A stretch of DNA of 64,000 nucleotides. Origin: UBA1422 sp041752735 (GTDB lineage Bacteria > Bacillota > Clostridia > Peptostreptococcales > Anaerovoracaceae). The DNA lies in the NCBI GenBank assembly GCA_041752735.1, contig JBGSVW010000007.1, positions 35,886 through 99,885 of the forward strand, in the 5' to 3' direction. Numbering within the stretch: position 1 is the first letter of the stretch; every line of letters begins with the position of its first letter. The notes beneath the pieces were generated by a model. That model did not search any database. It had not been told where the DNA came from and saw only the letters and a program-made list of their open reading frames with translations. Below are positions 51,038-60,880 of the stretch, piece after piece. The translations under genes were made by a program, and so were the position numbers.

Positions 51038-52447
51038 ATGATTGACTTGACGCAACTCAAACAGATACACTGCATCGGAATTGGCGGAATTGGCCTTTCC
51101 GCGATTGCAGATATTTTTTTGTCACGAGGGTATAAGGTGACTGGTTCGGATATGAACCAAAATGACAAAACCGAGGGATTAATGGAGCGAGGCGCCAGCA
51201 TTTTTTTGGGCCATAGAGAAAAGAATGTAATTGGAGCTGACTTGGTCGTTTATTCGGCTGCCGTGTCCTTAGACAATCCTGAAATGAAAAAGGCAGAAGA
51301 ACTTGGCATTCCCAGAATGTCCAGAGCTCAAGTTTTAGGACAGCTGATGAAAGAATGCAAAAACAGCATTGCAATTGCAGGTACTCATGGCAAAACAACT
51401 ACGACCTCTATGGTTTCTTTGATTTTGCAGCAAGCAGGATTGGATCCCACCATATTAATTGGTGGAAATCTTTCGGAAATTGGCGGTAACGTTCGCGTCG
51501 GGCACGGTGAGTATTTTGTTACGGAAGCTTGCGAGTATATGGATAGCTTTCTTGAACTGCAACCTCGCATCGAGATTATCCTGAATATCGATTCGGACCA
51601 TCTCGATTACTTCAAAGACATTGAACATATTGCCAGATCATTTGATAAATTTGCAAGACTATTACCAGATGATGGCATTTTATTGGCTTACGACGCCAAT
51701 CCATTTGTTAGTCGTATCATCAAAGACATGCCTAATGTCTTTACGTTTGGGTTTAATCATTCCAGCGATTATGTGGCGAAAGATGTAGTGTTCAATCATG
51801 AGGGAATGCCTCGATTTGAAGTTTTTCGGGGAGAGGTTTCTTTAGGTGTACTGCAGCTTTCCGTGCCGGGGGAACATAACATATTAAATGCGTTGGCCTC
51901 TATTGCCTGCTGCGATGTGTTACATATCAATAATGTGGATATTCTGGAGATTCTCAAGAGCTACACTGGCACGCAACGTCGCTTTGACTTATTGGGTGAA
52001 ACCAATAACGGTGTTCGGATTGTTGATGATTATGCACACCATCCCACCGAAATCAAAGCAACCCTCAAGGCTGCCCAAAACACTCCCCATAGGGATATAT
52101 GGTGCTTGTTCCAGCCTCACACATATACCAGAACTTTGGCTTTGATGGATGAGTTCCCAGCTTCTTTTGAGCAGGCTGACAAAGTTGTCATTGCTGAAAT
52201 CTACGGCGCAAGAGAAAAGAATGTTTACAGAATCAGTTCCAGAGATTTGGTTGCCAAAATGAAAGAACGTAATCCCGATAAAGAAGTTTATTATTTCGCT
52301 AGTCTTGAAGAAATCGCGAGCTTTGTCTACAACAATGCGGGTCCGGGGGATCTCATTATTACCATGGGCGCCGGCGACATTTACAAAGCCGGTGAAATGA
52401 TGCTGGAAAAAGATGCACAATCATTCCGAGGAGATAAAATAAAATGA
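51038..52447 (+). CDS. murC: UDP-N-acetylmuramate--L-alanine ligase MurC
   Basis: 469 residues. First amino-acid ligase of the peptidoglycan stem. Rossmann N-terminus IHCIGIGGIGLSAIADIF, ATP loop AGTHGKTTTTSMV near residue 110, EACEYMDSFLELQPRIEIILNID, and the C-terminal DDYAHHPTEIKATL, all typical of MurC. It lies outside the main dcw cluster, as in many Clostridia. It starts a coupled run of five genes (murC-glmU-like-prs-pth-mfd). GCGGAGGAATA precedes ATG 51038. Confidence 0.97.
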   Translation: MIDLTQLKQIHCIGIGGIGLSAIADIFLSRGYKVTGSDMNQNDKTEGLMERGASIFLGHREKNVIGADLVVYSAAVSLDNPEMKKAEELGIPRMSRAQVLGQLMKECKNSIAIAGTHGKTTTTSMVSLILQQAGLDPTILIGGNLSEIGGNVRVGHGEYFVTEACEYMDSFLELQPRIEIILNIDSDHLDYFKDIEHIARSFDKFARLLPDDGILLAYDANPFVSRIIKDMPNVFTFGFNHSSDYVAKDVVFNHEGMPRFEVFRGEVSLGVLQLSVPGEHNILNALASIACCDVLHINNVDILEILKSYTGTQRRFDLLGETNNGVRIVDDYAHHPTEIKATLKAAQNTPHRDIWCLFQPHTYTRTLALMDEFPASFEQADKVVIAEIYGAREKNVYRISSRDLVAKMKERNPDKEVYYFASLEEIASFVYNNAGPGDLIITMGAGDIYKAGEMMLEKDAQSFRGDKIK

Positions 52448-53160
52448 AATTTGAAGATTTTGAAGCCATTGAAAAGCTGCGGATAAAATTAAATCTGGAG
52501 CACGCCGGCCGAGGTGTCCGCTTCATAGACATTCGCCAGGCATATATTGACGAAAAAGCTCAAATTGGCAAGGGAACTGTGATTTATCCTTGCGTTGTGC
52601 TGGAAGGGGATGTCCGAATTGGTGAAAATTGCATCATTGGTCAGAACACCCGAATTGTCAACTCCATAGTCGGAGATGGAACTGAAATACAAAGTTCAGT
52701 CATCATTAATAGCTCGGTGGGTTCAAGCACCACCATTGGCCCTTTTGCATATCTCAGACCTTACAGTCACATCGGTGATCGTTGCAAAGTAGGAGATTTT
52801 GTTGAAATCAAAAACGCCTCCATGGGAGATGGGTCCAAAGCATCACATTTGTCCTATATCGGAGATGCTGAAGTGGGAAGGGATGTCAACATTGGTTGTG
52901 GCGTTGTTTTTGTTAATTATGACGGCATCAAAAAACACCATACTGTGGTGAAAGATGGTGCCTTCGTTGGATGTAATGTAAACCTGATTTCTCCGGTGGT
53001 CTTGGAGAAAGATGCTTATGTAGCAGCAGGGAGCACGGTGACCGGTAATGTTCCGGAAGGTGCGTTGTATGTTGAACGTAGCCCGTCCAAAACATATGAA
53101 GGTTGGGTAGCGCGAAAAGGTATTCTCAAGAAGAGCAAGAAAGGCGAGGAACAAAAGTAA
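52444..53160 (+). CDS. GlmU acetyltransferase domain without the uridyltransferase half
   Basis: 238 residues, about half of GlmU (about 450). The whole protein is a left-handed parallel beta helix of hexapeptide repeats. Features of the GlmU acetyltransferase half are kept: RPYSHIGD, VEIKNASMGDGSKASHLSYIGD with the catalytic histidine, VFVNYDGIKKHHT, and VAAGSTVTGNVPEGAL near the C-terminus. The N-terminal nucleotidyltransferase domain, with its LAAGxGTRM motif, is absent here and the frame starts freshly at ATG 52444 overlapping the murC stop (ATGA). Other loci must supply UDP-GlcNAc pyrophosphorylase, or the gene has another acceptor. Position before prs is that of glmU in Bacillus. Confidence 0.85.
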   Translation: MKFEDFEAIEKLRIKLNLEHAGRGVRFIDIRQAYIDEKAQIGKGTVIYPCVVLEGDVRIGENCIIGQNTRIVNSIVGDGTEIQSSVIINSSVGSSTTIGPFAYLRPYSHIGDRCKVGDFVEIKNASMGDGSKASHLSYIGDAEVGRDVNIGCGVVFVNYDGIKKHHTVVKDGAFVGCNVNLISPVVLEKDAYVAAGSTVTGNVPEGALYVERSPSKTYEGWVARKGILKKSKKGEEQK

Positions 53161-54110
53161 TGAAAAACGTAGCATTTTCAGATTATAAGATTTTTTCTGG
53201 CAATGCCCATTTGGTGCTGGCAGAAGAAATCGCATCCATCATGGGTAAAACCTTAGGTAAATCCAATGTTGCAAAATTCAGCGACGGCGAAATTTCCGTG
53301 AACATCTGGGAAAGCGTGCGTGGTGTAGACAACTACATCGTGCAGTCTACCAGCAACCCGGTCAATGATAATCTGATGGAGTTGCTCATTATGATTGATG
53401 CCATGAAACGTGCTTCTGCCGGAAGAATTAATGCGGTAATACCATACTATGGATATGCAAGACAGGACAGAAAAGCCAAAGCCAGAGACCCCATTACGGC
53501 GAAGCTGGTCGCTGATTTAATCATGGCAGCCGGAGCAGACCGGGTCATTACCATGGATCTTCATGCCTCGCAGATTCAAGGATATTTCTCAATCCCGGTA
53601 GACCATTTGGTGGGAATGCCCATTCTGGTGAAATATTTCAGACAAAAAGCGCTGGAGGATTTGATTATTGTCTCTCCTGACCATGGATCTGTTACCCGGG
53701 CAAGAAGCATGGCAGAGCCTCTCAATGCACCCATTGCCATTGTTGACAAACGTAGACCGGAGCCGAATAAAAGTGAAATCATGAACATCATTGGAGACAT
53801 TGAAGGCAAAAACTGTGTCCTGGTGGACGACATTATCGATACAGCAGGTACCATCTGTAATGCAGGCAAAGCGCTTATGGAAATGGGCGCAAAGAGTGTT
53901 CGGGCCTGTGCAACCCACCCGGTTCTTTCCGGACCGGCCATGGAACGTCTCAAAGATTCTCCTTTTGAAGAAATAGTGCTACTAAATACTATTCCAATTC
54001 CGGAAGAAAAGATGTTTTCCAGAATTAAAGTCCTATCCGTCGCACCGTTGTTTGCCGAAGCTATGGTTCGGATTCATACCAATGATTCGGTGAGCAAACT
54101 GTTCGATTAA
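53160..54110 (+). CDS. prs: Ribose-phosphate pyrophosphokinase (PRPP synthetase)
   Basis: 316 residues. Makes PRPP from ribose-5-phosphate and ATP. FSGNAHLVLAEEIA at the start, FSDGEISVNIWES, YGYARQDRKAKARDPI, the Mg/ATP region DLHASQIQGYF, and the PRPP loop CVLVDDIIDTAGTI. The frame is open upstream to 53103 in the previous gene, but ATG 53160 shares a base with its TAA and begins MKNVAFSDYKIFSGN, so this start is firm. PRPP is the effector of PurR encoded nearby. Confidence 0.97.
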   Translation: MKNVAFSDYKIFSGNAHLVLAEEIASIMGKTLGKSNVAKFSDGEISVNIWESVRGVDNYIVQSTSNPVNDNLMELLIMIDAMKRASAGRINAVIPYYGYARQDRKAKARDPITAKLVADLIMAAGADRVITMDLHASQIQGYFSIPVDHLVGMPILVKYFRQKALEDLIIVSPDHGSVTRARSMAEPLNAPIAIVDKRRPEPNKSEIMNIIGDIEGKNCVLVDDIIDTAGTICNAGKALMEMGAKSVRACATHPVLSGPAMERLKDSPFEEIVLLNTIPIPEEKMFSRIKVLSVAPLFAEAMVRIHTNDSVSKLFD

Positions 54111-54122
54111 GGGGAACCAACC

Positions 54123-54686
54123 ATGTATATCATCGTCGGCTTGGGTAATCCGGGCAAAAAATACGAAAAGACCCGTCACAATATGGGGTTTATCACCATT
54201 GATTTGCTGGCCGAAAAACTTGGGATCACCGTTAATAAACTGAAATTCAAAGCCTTGATGGGTGAAGGGTTTTTGGGAACTGAACGGGTGCTACTTATGA
54301 AACCTCAAACCTTCATGAATTTGAGTGGCCAATCGGTGAGAGAAATCGTTGATTTTTACAAATTACCCACCGAGAATCTGATTCTTATCTATGATGACAT
54401 CGATGTTGAAACGGGTCTCATCCGAATCCGAAAGAAAGGAAGCGCGGGTACTCACAATGGGATGCGTTCTGTTGTGCCGGCAGTTGGCAGTGAAGACTTT
54501 CCTAGAATCCGGATTGGCATTGGCGGTGACCGTAAACTTCACATCAGGGATTATGTCACCGGGGGATTTGGTAAAGAAGAGAAAGAACCGTTGATGAAAG
54601 CAGCCCACAGAGCAGCTGAAGCAGCAATTTGCTTAATTGAAGATGGCATTGATCTTGCCATGAACAGGTATAATGGGAATCAATAA
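54123..54686 (+). CDS. pth: Peptidyl-tRNA hydrolase
   Basis: 187 residues. Releases peptides from peptidyl-tRNA. Family motifs: VGLGNPGKKYEKTRHNMGF with the catalytic histidine, LMKPQTFMNLSGQSV, and IYDDIDVETGLIRIRKKGSAGTHNGM. GGGGAACC precedes ATG 54123. The end overlaps mfd by 14 bases. Confidence 0.97.
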   Translation: MYIIVGLGNPGKKYEKTRHNMGFITIDLLAEKLGITVNKLKFKALMGEGFLGTERVLLMKPQTFMNLSGQSVREIVDFYKLPTENLILIYDDIDVETGLIRIRKKGSAGTHNGMRSVVPAVGSEDFPRIRIGIGGDRKLHIRDYVTGGFGKEEKEPLMKAAHRAAEAAICLIEDGIDLAMNRYNGNQ

Positions 54687-57600
54687 TATTACAGGCGTGA
54701 CAGACAGCAGGGTAGCCTATGTCTGCGCGGAAATTTCAAAAAATAATGAGGGGCAATGTTTAGTCGTTGCCCCATCCTTTATTCATGCCAAAAGGCTGGC
54801 GGCAGACCTTTCTTTTTTTGTAAACGAAAAAATATATTTGATGCCATCTGACGAAGAAACCTTAATCCATTTTGAAGCCAAGAACCGTGATACACTATTG
54901 GAAAGAATCAACATTCTTGCTGCATTAGCATCAGGCGAGGCATGCATCATTGTGGCACCGGCCAACCAAGTCATCAAGAAACTCCCACCAAAGAATTTAT
55001 TCCTTTCCAATATTGTTAACCTAAAAGTAGGAACTGATCTGGATCGAGATACTTTGGCAAAATCCTTAGTATATATGGGATATGAACGAGTTCCAATGGT
55101 ATATACCAAAGGCCAGTTTTGTATCAGAGGCGGACTGTTGGATATTTTTCCACCGAACCGGGATATGCCAATCAGAGCTGAATTCTTTGATACTGAAATA
55201 GAAACGATTCGAAGCTTTGACGCGGAAAGCCAACGTTCCGGCAGTATGTTGACAGAAATCAGAATCGTTCCGGCAGAATTGATCATGGGTGACGACGACA
55301 ACTTCCAACATGCAGAAAAGAGCATTCGGCATCGATACAAAAATTTATTGGATCGGCAGAACGAACTTGCTGAAGCGATTCAGACGCGAACCAATTTGCA
55401 GCTCTTAGAAAGCTACATGGATGATTTCTATGATGCTCCGGAACAATTGATTGATTATATGAGCCAAGGGATAGTAATCATAGAAGATCCTAACAAGTGT
55501 TTGGAAACCGTCGAAAGATATACCCAGTCATTTCATCGCGATTTTGAAATCTTTCTTGAAAAAGGACAAGTGGTGCCATCAGATTTAACCCGCTTTCCAG
55601 GCAGAAAAGAATATTTGGCGTTATACAGCACCAATCGGCTCTTTTTAATATCACCTTACGCGGTGGTGCCAAAAGAAGTACAATCACTGGCAACAACCCG
55701 TAACATTACAAGCCGGCAAGGGATATCATTTAATGGCAAATTGGACCTATTGGAAAGGGAGATTAAAAAAAGCCTTGAGGAAGGATACAAAATCACCATC
55801 GTTTGTTCGTCTGATGAACGTAAGTCAAACATGGAGGATTTTCTACATCGGGAAGGTCTTGCTAAGCGGATCTGGGTAAAGAGCGGTGTGCTTACCTCTG
55901 GCATGGTTTTCCCCGAAGAAAAAATATGCATCATCACAGATGGAGATATTTTCGGCAATCAAAAATATCGGCGCAAGGGATTTCGTGGAAATGTTAAAGG
56001 ACAGCCAATTAAAAGTTTCACTGACATCAGTCAGGGGGATTTTGTGGTACACGATAGCCATGGCATTGGGAAATTCATTGGTATCGAGCAACTGACAGTC
56101 CAGGGGATGATCAAGGATTACATGAAGGTGGAATATGCCGGAAATGATACCCTTTATGTTCCTGTCGATCAAATGAATCTGATTCAGAAGTATATGGGTG
56201 CCGATGCGGTCACCCCAAAGATAAACAGACTGGCTGGAAGCGAGTGGAAAAACACCCGTGCCAAAGCTAAGGTAGCCATCGAGAATATGGCCAGAGAACT
56301 ACTTGAAATCTCCGCTGCGAGACAGGCAAGAGGTGGATACCAGTTTGGCCAGGATACGGTCTGGCAAAGAGAATTTGAAGACAGTTTTCCTTTTGAAGAA
56401 ACAGATGACCAACTTCAATGTATCGAAGAAATTAAATTGGACATGGAAAGACCCATTGCAATGGATAGGCTACTCTGCGGTGATGTGGGATACGGAAAAA
56501 CAGAGGTTGCTGCACGAGCAATGTTTAAATGCGCTGCCGAAGGAAAACAAGTTGCACTATTGGTGCCTACAACAATCTTGGCTAGCCAACATTATCATAC
56601 ATTGAAGGATCGGTTTGAGAAATTTCCATTTACCGTGGAGATGCTTTCCCGATTCAAGACAGAAGCACAACAAACCCAGATTCTTGCAAAACTAAAAACA
56701 GGCATGGTGGACATTGTCATTGGAACCCATCGGCTATTGTCACAAGATGTGACATTTAAAGATCTTGGACTGTTAATCATTGATGAAGAACAGCGTTTTG
56801 GGGTACAGCACAAGGAAGCCATCAAAAGACTTCGAGAAAATGTGGATGTGCTGACACTGTCGGCAACGCCGATTCCCAGAACCCTTCATATGTCATTATT
56901 GGGAATCAGGGACATGAGCTTGATTGAAGAACCTCCCGAAGAACGATATCCAGTGCAAACCTATGTACTTGAGCAAGATGACTATGTTATTACTGAGGCC
57001 ATTCAACGTGAGATGGACCGGGGCGGGCAGGTTTTTGTTATCTGCAACCGAATCAGCGGAATTTATCGGGTGGCAGAGCATATAAATAAACTTGTCCCGG
57101 GAAGAGAGATTTTAGTCGGCCATGGGCGGATGAATGAACATGCCCTGGAAGACGTGATGATGAATTTCATGGCAGGAAATGGAGACATCCTCATTGCGAC
57201 AACCATCATCGAGAATGGTATTGATATACCAAACGTCAACACAGTGGTTATTTTAGATGCGGATAAATTTGGATTATCCCAGCTATATCAGCTAAGGGGT
57301 CGTGTTGGGCGTTCCAACAGACTGGCGTATGCATATCTGATGCATCGAAAAGACAAAGTTCTCAGCGAAGTTGCCGATAAACGTTTGCGCGCCATCCGCG
57401 AGTTTACTGAGTTCGGTGCCGGGTTCAAAATCGCCATGCGGGATCTTGAAATTCGTGGTGCAGGAAACCTGCTGGGAACCGAGCAACATGGTCATATAGT
57501 AAACATCGGATATGAACTATACTGCAAACTGGTAGAACAGGCAGTTCGGGGACTTCAGGGAGAGTATATTCCCACGAAGATGGTTGAAACGGTTGTGGAC

Positions 57601-57897
57601 ATCAGAGTGGAAGCGTATATCCCGTCAACTTATATTGAAGACGAAGTTTTAAAACTGGAAATGTACAAAAAGATTTCTGCCATAAGTAGCCGTCAAAACA
57701 TGGACGAGATCCGCAGCGAACTGATTGATCGATTCGGAGAGATTCCTGAAGAGACCGAAAACTTGATTAGGATATCTCTAATTCAATCACTTGGTCAAAC
57801 TCTTGGCATGAAGCGGGTTACCAGACATGGAGGTAAAACATTGGATCAGATGATAGATTTGCTGATGCTGGTCAAAGAGAACGAGAGTATGATATAA
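54673..57897 (+). CDS. mfd: Transcription-repair coupling factor Mfd
   Basis: 1074 residues, slightly shorter than most. N-terminal UvrB-like region (CLVVAPSFIHAKRLAADL), CarD-like RNA-polymerase interaction domain (DFVVHDSHGIGKFIGIEQL, about 450-510), a RecG-like translocase with Walker A CGDVGYGKTEVA near residue 605, DEEQ box LLIIDEEQRFGVQHKEAI and ATTIIENGIDIPNVNTVVI, and the C-terminal TRCF domain (GEYIPTKMVETVVDIRVEAYIP). It removes stalled polymerase and recruits UvrA. No spoVT follows, unlike in Bacillus. Confidence 0.96.
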   Translation: MGINNITGVTDSRVAYVCAEISKNNEGQCLVVAPSFIHAKRLAADLSFFVNEKIYLMPSDEETLIHFEAKNRDTLLERINILAALASGEACIIVAPANQVIKKLPPKNLFLSNIVNLKVGTDLDRDTLAKSLVYMGYERVPMVYTKGQFCIRGGLLDIFPPNRDMPIRAEFFDTEIETIRSFDAESQRSGSMLTEIRIVPAELIMGDDDNFQHAEKSIRHRYKNLLDRQNELAEAIQTRTNLQLLESYMDDFYDAPEQLIDYMSQGIVIIEDPNKCLETVERYTQSFHRDFEIFLEKGQVVPSDLTRFPGRKEYLALYSTNRLFLISPYAVVPKEVQSLATTRNITSRQGISFNGKLDLLEREIKKSLEEGYKITIVCSSDERKSNMEDFLHREGLAKRIWVKSGVLTSGMVFPEEKICIITDGDIFGNQKYRRKGFRGNVKGQPIKSFTDISQGDFVVHDSHGIGKFIGIEQLTVQGMIKDYMKVEYAGNDTLYVPVDQMNLIQKYMGADAVTPKINRLAGSEWKNTRAKAKVAIENMARELLEISAARQARGGYQFGQDTVWQREFEDSFPFEETDDQLQCIEEIKLDMERPIAMDRLLCGDVGYGKTEVAARAMFKCAAEGKQVALLVPTTILASQHYHTLKDRFEKFPFTVEMLSRFKTEAQQTQILAKLKTGMVDIVIGTHRLLSQDVTFKDLGLLIIDEEQRFGVQHKEAIKRLRENVDVLTLSATPIPRTLHMSLLGIRDMSLIEEPPEERYPVQTYVLEQDDYVITEAIQREMDRGGQVFVICNRISGIYRVAEHINKLVPGREILVGHGRMNEHALEDVMMNFMAGNGDILIATTIIENGIDIPNVNTVVILDADKFGLSQLYQLRGRVGRSNRLAYAYLMHRKDKVLSEVADKRLRAIREFTEFGAGFKIAMRDLEIRGAGNLLGTEQHGHIVNIGYELYCKLVEQAVRGLQGEYIPTKMVETVVDIRVEAYIPSTYIEDEVLKLEMYKKISAISSRQNMDEIRSELIDRFGEIPEETENLIRISLIQSLGQTLGMKRVTRHGGKTLDQMIDLLMLVKENESMI

Positions 57898-57926
57898 TCA
57901 TTTCCATATTGTTGGAGAAGGAATAG

Positions 57927-59228
57927 GTGGATGCCATGTTGTTTAAAAACATCACCATAGTCAATGAACAAATGCAAACCCAAAAGAATATGTATGTCGC
58001 AACAAAAGGGGATGTCATTGCCTACATCGGCGACAAACCACCCTTAGAAAATTTCGGGGATGAAACCGATGGAAAAAATAGATTGTTAATGCCTGGCTTT
58101 TTCAATTGCCATGCACATTCGCCCATGACACTTTTGCGTGGCTATGGCGAAAACCTGAATTTGCAGGACTGGCTGACAAAAAAAATATTTCCATTTGAAG
58201 CCAAATTAGATGCTGAGAAAGTCTATTGGGGCATGATGCTGGCAATTGCTGAGTCCATCAGATTCGGCATCGTTTCCACCACAGATATGTACTATTTTTG
58301 TGAAGACATGGCCCGGGCAATCCTTGATACCGGGGTCAAAAATAATATTGGTCGAGGCGTCACAAATTTTGTGGGCGGCGACCTATGGGCACTGGATTCT
58401 GGTAAGGAATCCCGTTCGTTATTTGAGAATTATCACGGAGCGGGAAATGGCAAAATACACATCGATATGAGTTTACATGCTGAATATACATCTGACGAGA
58501 GGACAGTACGTCAATTGGCGGAATATGCCAATGAAGTGGGTTGCAATGTTCATGTACATGTATCGGAAACCAAGTTGGAACATGAAGAATGCAAGCAAAG
58601 GCATGGTGGACGAACACCAGCGGCCTATTTAAACGATTGCGGTTTTTTTGACCGTCCAGCTACTGCAGCACATTGTGTTTGGTTGGAAGACGCGGATTTT
58701 GATATTCTCAAACAAAAAAATGTGACGGTTGCATGCAATCCGATCAGTAATATCAAACTTGCCAGTGGGACTTGTAATGTACCCAGGCTATTGGATGAAG
58801 GCATCAATGTTGCCTTGGGCACAGATGGGGTAGCAAGCAATAACAGTTTGAATTATATGGAAGATATGAAATTCTTCGCTTTGCTGCCAAAAGGCATTCA
58901 CAATCGGCTGACTGCAGTCTCCCCGGAAGAAGTGTTGAAGGTTGCCACGAGAAATGGTGCGGCTTCACAAGGAAGATTTGATACAGGGATTTTAAAAATA
59001 GGCTACAAAGCTGACTTAATCATGCTGGACATCAGCAGCCCGTCTATGCATCCTGCCCATGACTTAATCAGCAATATTGTCTTGGCAGCATCAGGGAGTG
59101 ATGTGATTATGACGATGGTTGACGGCAAGGTCCTGTACAGCTCGGGCGAGTATCTAACACTGGATATAGAAAAGGTAATTTACCAGGCAGAAAACTCGGT
59201 TCGTGATATCCTAAATGCTCTAGTATAA
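57927..59228 (+). CDS. mtaD: 5-methylthioadenosine/S-adenosylhomocysteine deaminase (amidohydrolase)
   Basis: 433 residues. Metal-dependent amidohydrolase: NCHAHSPMTLLRGYGENL with the metal-binding HxH, VHVSETKLEHEECKQRHG with further ligands, AAHCVWLEDADFDILKQKNV, and LGTDGVASNNSLNYMEDMK with the catalytic aspartate. It deaminates MTA or SAH, feeding a salvage route. GTG 57927 has AAGGA in front and begins MDAMLFKNITIV; an ATG at 57936 is an alternative. It lies between mfd and the murJ-like gene, where it is not part of the Bacillus arrangement. Confidence 0.88.
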   Translation: MDAMLFKNITIVNEQMQTQKNMYVATKGDVIAYIGDKPPLENFGDETDGKNRLLMPGFFNCHAHSPMTLLRGYGENLNLQDWLTKKIFPFEAKLDAEKVYWGMMLAIAESIRFGIVSTTDMYYFCEDMARAILDTGVKNNIGRGVTNFVGGDLWALDSGKESRSLFENYHGAGNGKIHIDMSLHAEYTSDERTVRQLAEYANEVGCNVHVHVSETKLEHEECKQRHGGRTPAAYLNDCGFFDRPATAAHCVWLEDADFDILKQKNVTVACNPISNIKLASGTCNVPRLLDEGINVALGTDGVASNNSLNYMEDMKFFALLPKGIHNRLTAVSPEEVLKVATRNGAASQGRFDTGILKIGYKADLIMLDISSPSMHPAHDLISNIVLAASGSDVIMTMVDGKVLYSSGEYLTLDIEKVIYQAENSVRDILNALV

Positions 59229-59238
59229 CGGAGGAAAT

Positions 59239-60873
59239 ATGTCAAGAGGAACCCTAATTAAAGGAGCGGCAACGCTGGGTGCGGCAGGACTTGTTGTAAA
59301 AGTGCTGGGTGCGGTTTTCCGAATTCCACTGGTGAACTGGATTGGCGATATTGGTATGGCCAATTATAACCCAGCTTATTATATCTATAATTTTTTCCTG
59401 GTGCTTGCAACTGCGGGAATACCTATTGCCATCTCAAAGATGGTATCAGAGCGGATAGCAGTGGGTCATTACGGAGAAGCGCACAAAGTTTATAAGATTT
59501 CTTTTGGGCTTATGGGCGCCATAGGCATATTATCATTTGTAGTGCTCTTCATATTTGCACCACAAATATCAAATCTGGTGAACAACCCACAAGCAGAATT
59601 GGCTATGCGTGCCATTGCGCCTTGTCTTATTTTTGTTCCGACGATGGCTGCCCTAAGAGGATATTTTCAGGGCATGCAAAACATGAAACCCACTGCTGTA
59701 TCTCAAATCGTTGAACAATTTTTCCGCGTTGCTGTAGGATTGTCACTGGCATATGTGCTATTTAATCTTTCAGGTGGAACTAATTTTGAAGCAACATATG
59801 ATGCATTTGAACGTGGTGCAGCCGGTGCTGCTTTTGGAGCAACAGCTGGATCCATAGGAGGCCTAGCAATCATCCTAATTGTATATGCATTAAGTAAAAA
59901 AACAATTCACTTTAAAATTAATCATAGCCACAACGAGACATATGAACCAACAGGACTGATTCTAAAGCGGATTATGATTATTGCCGTACCTATCACCATT
60001 GGTGCTGCTATTATGCCTATTACCAACTTAGTAGATGTCACCATCGTCATTGGTCGACTCCAGGATGCGGGAATCGGTTATGAAGAAGCCAAAAGTCTTT
60101 ACGGCCAGCTTGGTGGATTTGTCGGCTCGCTGGTGTATTTGCCTCAGGTGTTGATTTATGCAGTTGCAATCAGTTTGGTGCCCTTGATTTCTGCAGCCCA
60201 TCGCATAGGTGATAATGTCGCACTAAAAGATAACGTATCCTTAGGTATTCGGCTTTCCTGTATTATCGGATTCCCATGTGCTGCAGGTCTGATGGCATTG
60301 TCAGAACCGGTTATGTTGCTGATTTATCCGGCACAAACCGAAAGTGCAATCAGTGCAGCCGAAATCCTATTTACTATGTCAGCTGGAATCTTTTTCCTGT
60401 CTGCATCTCAGACATTAACCGGTGTATTACAAGGCATTGGCAAGCAGGCAATTCCAGTCCGGAATCTAATGCTGGGCGTTGCCTTCAAAATCATTATTAC
60501 TTGGTTTCTGACAGCAATTCCATCCATAAATATTCAAGGAGCAGCAATAGGCACTGTAGTCGCATTTGCAATCGCAGGGGTGCTGAACCTTTTTGCCGTC
60601 AGAAAATACACTGGCGCTGAAATTCGAATAGGCAAGACATTCGGTAGACCATTTGTGGCGGCCGGAGTTATGGGACTAACTTGCAAAGCTGTGTATGAAT
60701 TGCTGCGTTTGTGGATAGACAGTAACACCATACCAACTCTGATTGCGGTGCTAACCGGGGTTTTACTATACGGTGTGATGATTCTCCTGACAAAAACCAT
60801 TTCTAAAGACGAATTGGGCAAATTGCCCAAAGGTGATAAGTTGCTTAAGGTATTTGGGCGTTTTATCAGATAG
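59239..60873 (+). CDS. MurJ/SpoVB-type lipid flippase (YabM-like)
   Basis: 544 residues with about fourteen membrane helices. Member of the MOP superfamily, polysaccharide-export branch: starts GTLIKGAATLGAAGLVVKVLGAVFRIPL, then AKMVSERIAVGHYGEAHKVYKI-like loops. In Bacillus the homologue at this position is YabM/MurJ, a lipid II flippase; other members (SpoVB) serve sporulation. AACGGAGGAAAT precedes ATG 59239. The end is followed directly by mazG, as in Bacillus. Confidence 0.85.
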   Translation: MSRGTLIKGAATLGAAGLVVKVLGAVFRIPLVNWIGDIGMANYNPAYYIYNFFLVLATAGIPIAISKMVSERIAVGHYGEAHKVYKISFGLMGAIGILSFVVLFIFAPQISNLVNNPQAELAMRAIAPCLIFVPTMAALRGYFQGMQNMKPTAVSQIVEQFFRVAVGLSLAYVLFNLSGGTNFEATYDAFERGAAGAAFGATAGSIGGLAIILIVYALSKKTIHFKINHSHNETYEPTGLILKRIMIIAVPITIGAAIMPITNLVDVTIVIGRLQDAGIGYEEAKSLYGQLGGFVGSLVYLPQVLIYAVAISLVPLISAAHRIGDNVALKDNVSLGIRLSCIIGFPCAAGLMALSEPVMLLIYPAQTESAISAAEILFTMSAGIFFLSASQTLTGVLQGIGKQAIPVRNLMLGVAFKIIITWFLTAIPSINIQGAAIGTVVAFAIAGVLNLFAVRKYTGAEIRIGKTFGRPFVAAGVMGLTCKAVYELLRLWIDSNTIPTLIAVLTGVLLYGVMILLTKTISKDELGKLPKGDKLLKVFGRFIR

Positions 60874-60880
60874 GTGCATT

